A DNA stretch of 24,834 nt, taken from NCBI GenBank assembly GCA_902493615.1, contig CABUQK010000012.1, forward strand, positions 1 through 24,834. The letters run 5' to 3'. The translations under genes were made by a program, and so were the position numbers. Position 1 is the first letter of the stretch, and the number at the start of each line of letters is the position of its first letter. This document shows, one piece after another, positions 1 to 4,585 of the stretch. Under the pieces are notes generated by a model. That model saw only the letters and a program-made list of their open reading frames with translations. It did not search any database and was not told the DNA's origin. Source of the DNA: an uncultured Collinsella sp. (GTDB taxonomy: Bacteria; Actinomycetota; Coriobacteriia; Coriobacteriales; Coriobacteriaceae).

Positions 1-112
1 CGTTCTCGCTGTCCATTCGGACGGAGAACTGCAAGACCGCCTCGTCGCCCTTGATGGTCGATTGCTTGAACAGGGCGTGTGCGCTTACCGGTTGCGTTGT
101 GATCAGCGCCAC
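1..112 (-). CDS. Unknown phage protein, N-terminal 37 residues only
   Basis: The gene runs off the left edge of the window. It starts with GTG at 112-110, six bases after a GGAGG ribosome binding site. The first residues read MALITTQPVSAHALFKQS, followed by a charged stretch (KGDEAVLQF). The start lies 3 bases beyond the stop of the upstream gene, so the two are probably translated together. The position downstream of RusA suggests a DNA replication or recombination accessory protein, but nothing in the visible residues identifies a family. No function is claimed. Confidence 0.7.
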   Translation of the reverse strand, partial: MALITTQPVSAHALFKQSTIKGDEAVLQFSVRMDSEN

Positions 113-114
113 GG

Positions 115-450
115 CTAGTCCTCCTTCTTCACGCCGAAGATGATGCTCATGACGTGCTTGGCGGCCTGCTCGGCCTCTTTGCGGCGCGCCTGCTCCACAA
201 GCTCCCGGTTGGTGTTCTCGTTGACGACCTGGTAGCCCTTGGCGCGCACGTCCTCGGGGTAGCTTTCAAGCGCGGCCTCGGCCAGGGCGATCATGGCCCA
301 CCAAGCGCCCGCGTCCTTCTCGTCAGCCTCGGCCTCGCCGCCCGCCACCATGAGGGCGTTCACGGCGATGCAGCTGGTGAGGTCGATAAGCGTCTCGATG
401 CTGTCGGTGCGGCTCATGCCGTCGTTCACGTTGTTCTCGAAGTGCTTCAT
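115..450 (-). CDS. Unknown phage protein, 111 residues
   Basis: I chose the start at 450 because it follows AAGGAG by a few bases and its ATG overlaps the RusA stop codon in an ATGA arrangement, which indicates translational coupling. A longer upstream extension in the same frame is only a shadow of RusA. The protein starts MKHFENNVNDGMS. Its middle is helical and alanine-rich (residues 26-65, including AWWAMIALAEAAL), and its end is lysine/glutamate-rich (RRKEAEQAAKHV). This suggests an all-helical soluble protein. I do not recognise the family. It belongs to the leftward early operon. Confidence 0.75.
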   Translation of the reverse strand: MKHFENNVNDGMSRTDSIETLIDLTSCIAVNALMVAGGEAEADEKDAGAWWAMIALAEAALESYPEDVRAKGYQVVNENTNRELVEQARRKEAEQAAKHVMSIIFGVKKED

Positions 451-908
451 TTCTTCTCCTTCACGTACTCCTCGACGAAGTACTCGATGTAGATGCTGAT
501 AAACGGTTGCGTCCCGTGGCAGGGCCTCGGGCGCTTGTCCACGGTGCAGGTGATCACCTGCTGGTCGTCCTTGAATGCGAGGCCGTTGAGCGAGTCGCAG
601 ACGAGCTTGCCCACGTTGTCCCAGTCGGGCTTTCCCATGTCGGAGCGCCCTTCCCAATACTTGGGGTTGCTCTTAGCGAGCGGTCGGTAGGTGGATATGC
701 GCATCCTCACGGGGCCGTCGTGCCCGGCGAAGGTCTCGCCGTATTCGGCCCGCCACGCGTCGCGCACCTCCTTCTCGGCCTTCAAGGTCTTGGTGGGGGT
801 GTAGGTGCGGCGGTTGCGGTAATCGGTGCGGGGGCGCTGCTTGCCCACGACCTCGCGAACCGGAACCACGACCCGCGCCGTCGCCGCCAGCGTTTGAACC
901 CAGCTCAT
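447..908 (-). CDS. rusA: RusA-family Holliday junction resolvase
   Basis: RusA enzymes are small phage-borne, metal-dependent endonucleases that cut Holliday junctions symmetrically as dimers. This 153-residue protein carries the family signature KPDWDNVGKLVCDSLNGL at residues 93-110, followed by FKDDQQV at 112-118. D95, D97 and D114/D115 are candidate metal ligands and K101 is a conserved lysine. The length is slightly above the usual 120-140 residues. ATG at 908 overlaps the stop of the preceding gene (ATGA), and the stop overlaps the next start in the same way, so three genes are coupled. In this element it probably processes recombination or replication intermediates during phage growth. 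Confidence 0.9.
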   Translation of the reverse strand: MSWVQTLAATARVVVPVREVVGKQRPRTDYRNRRTYTPTKTLKAEKEVRDAWRAEYGETFAGHDGPVRMRISTYRPLAKSNPKYWEGRSDMGKPDWDNVGKLVCDSLNGLAFKDDQQVITCTVDKRPRPCHGTQPFISIYIEYFVEEYVKEKK

Positions 909-1240
909 TCGCTGAAACCGTCCGACTGGCTGCGGTGCTTGTTGAAAGCGCCCTTCAGCTGCGGGTAGCGGGCCTCCATGATGCGGGCCAGGCTCGGGGC
1001 GATGCCGTTCTTGCAGGCCACGTGCAGCTCGTTGCGCACCATGTTCACCAGGTAGTTGACCGACACGTAGCCCTTGCGGTTGAGCCTCACGGCGTTCTCG
1101 ACCATGAAGTTCCAGGCGCCTGGGTTGTCCTCGATCCACTTGCGGGCCTCTTGGAAGTCCTGCTCGCCTGCGGAGCCGAGGCCGAATATCTCAAGCTGGT
1201 TGCTCTGCGGCTTGGGGCTGTAGCGCTCGTCGTTACGCAT
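905..1240 (-). CDS. Unknown phage protein upstream of rusA, 111 residues
   Basis: The protein reads MRNDERYSPKPQSNQ at the start and contains a mixed helical body (DFQEARKWIEDNPGAWNF, then NYLVNMVRNELHVACKN). It is not recognised as a named family. Its place directly before rusA, with a 4-base stop/start overlap, puts it in the replication/recombination module. I chose ATG at 1240. A GTG at 1249 in the same frame would add three residues, and neither has a strong ribosome binding site. Its start overlaps the end of the membrane-protein gene upstream, which again suggests coupling. Confidence 0.75.
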   Translation of the reverse strand: MRNDERYSPKPQSNQLEIFGLGSAGEQDFQEARKWIEDNPGAWNFMVENAVRLNRKGYVSVNYLVNMVRNELHVACKNGIAPSLARIMEARYPQLKGAFNKHRSQSDGFSE

Positions 1241-1523
1241 GGACGACACCCGCCGTGGTCTCGTATGCCTGCTGGGCCGTTGCCACAGCGCCGTCCATCG
1301 TGGGGATTACCCACGCCCACAGGACGATGAGGAAGATGATTGTGGCGGCTAGGAAGCCGACCAAAACGCCAGCCTTGAACTGGGAGGCGTCCTGCATCTC
1401 CTTCGCGGTGGGACGGGGCTTGCGCTCGAATGGTATGATGGTCGAAGCATCGTTCTCGATGCGGTTCATGCGGGCGCTCGGAGTGTGGTAGCTGGGGGCG
1501 CTCGCTTTCTTTTTGCTTTGCAT
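1233..1523 (-). CDS. Small single-pass membrane protein of the element, 96 residues
   Basis: The start at 1523 follows GAAAGGAG at good spacing, which is better than an in-frame ATG 33 bases upstream. Residues 1-49 are polar and basic (MQSKKKASAPSYH; RKPRPTAKEMQ). They are followed by one clear membrane segment at about 51-73 (GVLVGFLAATIIFLIVLWAWV) and a short polar tail. There is no cleavable signal peptide pattern, so a cytoplasmic N-terminus with a single anchor is the likely topology. The role is unknown. It could be a superinfection or host-membrane factor, but only the topology is visible. Confidence 0.75.
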   Translation of the reverse strand: MQSKKKASAPSYHTPSARMNRIENDASTIIPFERKPRPTAKEMQDASQFKAGVLVGFLAATIIFLIVLWAWVIPTMDGAVATAQQAYETTAGVVHA

Positions 1524-1579
1524 TTCGTGCTCCTTTCTGATGTTTCCGCAGGTCATAGCACGTGTGGCTTTTGGTGTGC

Positions 1580-1933
1580 CTATTTTTGCTTTTTCTTGGC
1601 GCGGCTCTTTGCGCTGTAGTAGCGCTGTCGCTCCTGGTTGTTCCTCTTCTCCCTAACCGCCTCCTCTCGCATGGCGTTGGCCTGCTCGGCTAGGTCGGAC
1701 ATGTGAAGTTCCTTCGTGCACTCGATGCACCAGCCGTTGATGCGGTTCAGGGGACGGAATGTCCATCTGCCGCAGTTTGGGCACTGGCTCCGCTTGCGGA
1801 GTGAGAGTCCGCAGTGTTGCGCTTGCCACTTAACCGAGTCTTCCGAACGTCCCAGCGCCTTGGCTATCGCTTTAGCGCCTTCGCCCGCGTGCTCTTCGAG
1901 GTACTTGAGTTCACGTGTCGACCACTGCCTCAT
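1580..1933 (-). CDS. SANT/Myb-like HTH plus zinc-ribbon DNA-binding phage protein
   Basis: Residues 3-45 (QWSTRELKYLEEHAGEG and then AKALGRSEDSVKWQAQHCGL) match the pattern of a Myb/SANT-like helix-turn-helix seen in phage small proteins. A four-cysteine zinc ribbon follows (C51, C54, C69, C72: CPNCGRW ... CIEC). The last 35 residues are highly charged and helical (REEAVREKRNNQERQRYY) and could bind nucleic acid or form a coiled coil. The ATG at 1933 overlaps the stop of the 46-residue gene before it. A role in early transcription or replication control is an inference from fold and position. Confidence 0.8.
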   Translation of the reverse strand: MRQWSTRELKYLEEHAGEGAKAIAKALGRSEDSVKWQAQHCGLSLRKRSQCPNCGRWTFRPLNRINGWCIECTKELHMSDLAEQANAMREEAVREKRNNQERQRYYSAKSRAKKKQK

Positions 1934-2070
1934 CGCGCCTGCTTCTCGCCTTTCTGCTCGCTTTCCCGGTACGCCTTGACCAGCACGTTGCACATGTGGT
2001 CGAATGCCAGCTCGCGCGGCGTTTTGGGCTTTTCTGCCTGCTGCTTGGTGGGCGTCTGCTGTTCGGCCAT
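1930..2070 (-). CDS. Short phage protein, 46 residues
   Basis: This short frame is framed exactly by its neighbours. Its ATG (2070-2068) directly follows the TAA of the Cro-like gene, and its TGA overlaps the ATG of the SANT/zinc-ribbon gene. The product is MAEQQTPTKQQAEKPKTP, then a helix (RELAFDHMCNVLVKAYRES), then a basic tail. It is hydrophilic with no membrane segment. The tight packing and normal codon use support a real gene. The family is not recognised. Confidence 0.7.
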   Translation of the reverse strand: MAEQQTPTKQQAEKPKTPRELAFDHMCNVLVKAYRESEQKGEKQAR

Positions 2071-2277
2071 TTAGGCCACCGTCCTGTTCTCCGTAAGTCC
2101 AAGCAGGTAGTCTGCGGAGCAATGGAAAAGCTTCGTCATGGCTACGAGCTTCGAGCCGGGGATTTCACCGCCACTTTCGTAGCTAGCAACAGTGGCGCGG
2201 CTTTTGAGTCCGAGCTTCGTTGCCAAATCTTCTTGGCTAAGACCGATTCGAACTCGCTCGCTTGCGATCGGGTTCAT
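2071..2277 (-). CDS. Cro-like XRE regulator, first gene of the leftward early operon
   Basis: This 68-residue protein is a lone HTH_3 domain. IGLSQEDLATKLGLKSRATVASYESGG covers helices 1 to 3, and a C-terminal segment FHCSADYLLGL is typical of XRE regulators. I chose ATG 2277 because it lies five bases after GGAGGT. In-frame ATGs at 2289 and 2310 would place the start within the SD or operator region. As the first gene leftward from the switch it is in the position of Cro or of an early regulator. It probably competes with the divergent XRE protein for the three nearby operators. Which of the two maintains lysogeny cannot be decided from sequence. Confidence 0.85.
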   Translation of the reverse strand: MNPIASERVRIGLSQEDLATKLGLKSRATVASYESGGEIPGSKLVAMTKLFHCSADYLLGLTENRTVA

Positions 2278-2289
2278 ATGCACCTCCAT

Positions 2290-2304
2290 TTCACTATTTG
2301 TGAA
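2290..2304. promoter_or_regulatory. Operator 1 of the phage switch
   Basis: TTCACTATTTGTGAA is an inverted repeat (TTCAC-N5-GTGAA). It lies just downstream of the leftward promoter and upstream of the Cro-like gene. It shares its arms with two neighbouring sites, the usual pattern for a phage repressor/Cro pair. Confidence 0.8.
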
Positions 2305-2305
2305 C

Positions 2306-2320
2306 TTCACAATTAGTGAA
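2306..2320. promoter_or_regulatory. Operator 2 of the phage switch
   Basis: TTCACAATTAGTGAA is a perfect TTCAC-N5-GTGAA inverted repeat. It is one base from operator 1, with centres 16 bp apart, so two dimers could bind nearly the same face and cooperate. It overlaps the -10 of the leftward promoter. Confidence 0.85.
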
Positions 2321-2347
2321 TATAGAAGAACTTCTGACCTTTTGCAA
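2319..2347 (-). promoter_or_regulatory. Leftward early promoter of the element
   Basis: On the minus strand, TTGCAA (2347-2342) and TATATT (2324-2319) are separated by 17 bases. It reads into the Cro-like gene and the early operon. Operator 2 covers its -10, so binding there should block it. Confidence 0.75.
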
Positions 2348-2355
2348 GTAAGGAA

Positions 2356-2370
2356 TTCACTATTTGTAAA
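2356..2370. promoter_or_regulatory. Operator 3 of the phage switch
   Basis: TTCACTATTTGTAAA has the same half-site as operators 1 and 2 with one mismatch in the right arm, so it is probably weaker. It overlaps the -35 of the rightward promoter and would allow autoregulation of the repressor. Confidence 0.75.
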
Positions 2371-2384
2371 TTTTTTTGTACAAT
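2356..2384 (+). promoter_or_regulatory. Rightward promoter for the repressor and probably downstream genes
   Basis: TTCACT (2356-2361) and TACAAT (2379-2384) are 17 bases apart, with a T-rich spacer. The predicted start is about 20 bases upstream of the repressor GTG. The -35 lies within operator 3. Confidence 0.65.
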
Positions 2385-2410
2385 GTGCCTATAGAAGCAA
2401 GGAGGGCACA

Positions 2411-2635
2411 GTGGGCACGCAATTCCGTCTCAAGGAAACAAGACTCAAGTATGGGAAGAAGCAGCCCGAAGTGGCCGCTGTTCTCGGTATAGGTGTTCCC
2501 GCTTACTCGATGATGGAAAGCGGGCAACGCGAAATCAATGGATCAAAGCTCATAAAGCTTGCAAGGTATTACGAATGCTCCGTTGACGAACTATTGGGTA
2601 CGGGGCCTTGGGATACTGGCGAACGGAAGGAATAA
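2411..2635 (+). CDS. XRE-family regulator, probable lysogeny repressor
   Basis: The 74-residue product begins at GTG 2411, five bases after GGAGG. Further in-frame codons upstream would run through the promoter and are rejected. It contains one HTH_3 domain: RLKETRLKYGKKQPEVAAVL gives helices 1-2, VPAYSMMESGQREI gives the recognition helix region, and KLARYYECSVDELLG gives the last helices. It lacks the C-terminal peptidase domain of LexA/CI-type repressors. RecA-stimulated self-cleavage is therefore not expected, and induction must work another way. It is the rightward partner of the Cro-like gene across the three-operator region. Confidence 0.85.
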   Translation: MGTQFRLKETRLKYGKKQPEVAAVLGIGVPAYSMMESGQREINGSKLIKLARYYECSVDELLGTGPWDTGERKE

Positions 2636-2638
2636 CAC

Positions 2639-2920
2639 ATGGGAATGTTCAACAAAAGCGCCGCTAAGAAGATGGCTAGCGATGCGGACGAGTTCATCGT
2701 GAGCGACGGGAAGGTTCACGCCCTCGTGTTCCAGGTCGCGGGCAAGGCCATGTATTCGACCGCCACGCAGCTTGAGGACAAGGTTACCGAGCGCATCGAC
2801 GGAACGTTGTCGCGCATCCAGGACAAAGGTTGTCAGGTCGTCGATGTCAAGATGGCCGTCAGCGCCAACACGCGCGACAGCGACATGATGCTGTACTCGT
2901 TTACCGTCTTATATAGGTAA
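2639..2920 (+). CDS. Unknown 93-residue protein downstream of the repressor
   Basis: The ATG lies 3 bases after the repressor stop and follows AAGGA at a slightly long distance, so the two genes are co-transcribed. The protein reads MGMFNKSAAKKMASDADEF, then an alternating beta/alpha pattern (KVHALVFQVAGKAMYS; QVVDVKMAVSAN; DMMLYSFTVLYR). It is a compact soluble alpha/beta protein without a signal or membrane segment. I do not recognise a family. Location between repressor and integrase suggests a lysogenically expressed accessory (moron) gene or a helper of the repressor, which is inference only. Confidence 0.75.
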   Translation: MGMFNKSAAKKMASDADEFIVSDGKVHALVFQVAGKAMYSTATQLEDKVTERIDGTLSRIQDKGCQVVDVKMAVSANTRDSDMMLYSFTVLYR

Positions 2921-2930
2921 AGAAAAAAAG

Positions 2931-2974
2931 AAGCCCCACGGGGTCACAGCGTTGCAGCGCTACCCGTGGGGCTT
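2931..2974. terminator. Hairpin between the repressor operon and the recombinase
   Basis: AAGCCCCACGGG (2931-2942) pairs perfectly with CCCGTGGGGCTT (2963-2974). The loop itself can form a small AGCG/CGCT stem. On the plus strand only three T follow, which is weak. On the minus strand the stem is followed by a run of about seven T (the complement of 2923-2929). It is therefore a partial barrier to rightward reading into the recombinase and a strong barrier to leftward reading into the switch. Confidence 0.75.
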
Positions 2975-3009
2975 TCCACAGAACCTCTGAAAGGAGGCCA
3001 TTTCATATT

Positions 3010-4449
3010 ATGCCAAAAACAGCGGTGATATATGCCCGCTTTTCATGCAACAAGCAGCGCGAGGCCTCGATAGACGACCAGCTGCGCGTGTGCCGCGACT
3101 GGTGCAAACGCGAGGGCTATGCCATCGCCGCCGAGTACTGCGACTACGCCATATCGGGCCGCACCGACGACCGCCCCGAGTTCCAGCGCATGGTAGCCAA
3201 CGCGGGTGAATCCGACATAGTGCTTGTGTACATGATGGATCGCTTCTCCCGTGGGGAGTACGACGCGCCCATATACAAGCGCGAGCTTGCCAAGAAGGGC
3301 GTGAAGCTCGTGTCGGCGCTTGAGGCCATACCCGACTCGCCCGAGGGCATCATCTACGAGAAGCTGCTGGAAGGCCTTGCCGCCTGCGAGTCGAAGAAGA
3401 CCGCCATACGCACCAAGCGCGGAATGGAGGGCAACGCACTCCGTTGCAAGACCAACGGCGTGCGCGTGTTCGGCTACCGCAAGTCGGAGGACGACGAGTA
3501 CGAGATAGACGAGCATGACGCCGCGTTCGTGCGCGAGGCCTTCAAGCGGCGCGTCAACCGCGAGACCGTGAACTCGATAGCTCGGGACTTCGCCCAGCGA
3601 GGCGTGAAGACCTCCAACGGCAACCCGTGCGGCTACTCGATGGTTTACCAGATGCTCCACAACAGGCGCTACACGGGGCGCTACGAGTGGGGCGGCATAG
3701 TCAAGGAGGGCGGAATGCCCGCGATCATAGACGAGGTGACTTTCATGGACGCTCAGCAGGTGCAGGGAACCAAGAAGCGCTCTTCGGAGGACTGGGGCGA
3801 TTTCGCCTTGGCGGGTAAGGCCATATGCGCCGGCTGCGGGCGAAACCTGCAGGGCGTGAGCGGGCGCGGGCGGCACAACGTCAAATACGAGTACTACAGC
3901 TGCGTTGACGGCTGCATGAGAAACGTTCGCCGAGAGGAGCTTGAGGGCGCTATCGTCGGTGCCCTGCGCGAGCTGCTTTCCGACCGCGAGGAGGCCTTGA
4001 GGATAGCCCGCATGGTCGCCGACAGGGCAGACGGGGCGGAGATTGCCACAAGGCGAAAACAGGCGGCGGAATCCCTTTCAGCTGCGGAGCGCGGGCTGAA
4101 GAACATCCTGAACGCCATCGAGCAGGGAATCATAGCGCCGGGCGTGAAGGAGCGCATAGCCGAGCTTGAGCAGCAGAAGGCTCGCGCCAACTACGACCTG
4201 CAGGCCATCCAGGAGCAGAAGATAGACCCGGAGCGCTTCGCGGACTTCCTGCAGTGCGGCGCGAAGCTCGATGACGCAACGCTATTGAAGGCGTTCGTAT
4301 GGCAGGTGAGCGTATCCGACGAAGACGTGCTCGTGACACTGAACTACGACACGGAAAGCAACGAACCCGCCAGACTTGACATCCAGCGGGTTCGAGGAAA
4401 ATCGGAATGGTGCCCCCAGCGGGATTCGAACCCGCGATATCCACCTTGA
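3010..4449 (+). CDS. Large serine recombinase (integrase/excisionase of the element)
   Basis: The 479-residue protein has the full large-serine-recombinase layout. The resolvase-type catalytic domain occupies residues 4-145, with R10 and nucleophile S12 in YARFSCNKQ, RTDDRPEF at 51-58 and the MDRFSR motif at 76-81. The recombinase domain follows at about 150-250, then a zinc ribbon (C273, C276, C298, C302), and a coiled-coil arm at about 345-405. ATG 3010 follows AAAGGAGG with a long 12-base spacer. It performs site-specific integration without tRNA-length identity blocks. Oddly, residues W467 to P479 and the stop are encoded antisense within the tRNA-Glu gene, so the reading frame crosses the attachment site. 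The tail in an excised element would differ. Confidence 0.95.
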   Translation: MPKTAVIYARFSCNKQREASIDDQLRVCRDWCKREGYAIAAEYCDYAISGRTDDRPEFQRMVANAGESDIVLVYMMDRFSRGEYDAPIYKRELAKKGVKLVSALEAIPDSPEGIIYEKLLEGLAACESKKTAIRTKRGMEGNALRCKTNGVRVFGYRKSEDDEYEIDEHDAAFVREAFKRRVNRETVNSIARDFAQRGVKTSNGNPCGYSMVYQMLHNRRYTGRYEWGGIVKEGGMPAIIDEVTFMDAQQVQGTKKRSSEDWGDFALAGKAICAGCGRNLQGVSGRGRHNVKYEYYSCVDGCMRNVRREELEGAIVGALRELLSDREEALRIARMVADRADGAEIATRRKQAAESLSAAERGLKNILNAIEQGIIAPGVKERIAELEQQKARANYDLQAIQEQKIDPERFADFLQCGAKLDDATLLKAFVWQVSVSDEDVLVTLNYDTESNEPARLDIQRVRGKSEWCPQRDSNPRYPP

Positions 4450-4484
4450 AAGGGTGGCGTCCTTGGCCGCTAGACGATGGGGAC
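4408..4484 (-). tRNA. tRNA-Glu (anticodon UUC)
   Basis: On the minus strand the gene starts GTCCCCATCGTCTAG and has an anticodon stem CCACC/GGTGG around the loop CTTTCAA, which gives anticodon TTC. The T arm is GCGGG-TTCGAAT-CCCGC. CCA is encoded at 4410-4408 and the discriminator base is A. The acceptor stem pairs GTCCCCA with TGGGGGC, leaving one T-G wobble at the second pair. The antisense strand carries the last 13 codons of the serine recombinase, so the 3' half of this tRNA is at the element/host junction. Confidence 0.95.
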
Positions 4485-4542
4485 AGCGGGAAAAAGTATA
4501 GCAGACTTTTTTAGCCGTTCACATATCGTTGGCAAACTGAAA

Positions 4543-4579
4543 AACCACCACAAAGGTGCCTGTCCCCTTTGTGGTGGTT
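4543..4579 (-). terminator. Terminator of the murT-gatD operon, with REP-like core
   Basis: A perfect 14-bp stem (AACCACCACAAAGG at 4543-4556 with its complement at 4566-4579) has a 9-base loop and on the minus strand is followed by T residues. It lies 7 bases after the murT-gatD stop. Its central 21 bases, read on the minus strand, share the CAAAGGGGWCAGG...CTTTG pattern with a hairpin at 11885-11913. Confidence 0.8.
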
Positions 4580-4585
4580 GGGGCG

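Larger units (their letters stand above)
1..4410. mobile_element. End of an integrated prophage or phage-like element, serine-recombinase end
   Basis: The stretch has phage organisation. A leftward early module (Cro-like regulator to RusA) opposes a rightward repressor and large serine recombinase, with a three-operator switch between them. The right border is placed at the tRNA-Glu gene because the recombinase frame runs into it and the genes beyond are housekeeping. The other end lies outside the window, so size and completeness are unknown. No structural or lysis genes are visible here, so a phage-derived integrative element remains possible. The exact crossover base cannot be fixed without the other junction. 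Confidence 0.85.

Noticed and set aside
4408..4449. The recombinase tail WCPQRDSNPRYPP as a functional protein motif
   Set aside because: It is simply the translation of antisense tRNA sequence, so conservation in other proteins would reflect tRNA genes and not selection on the peptide.
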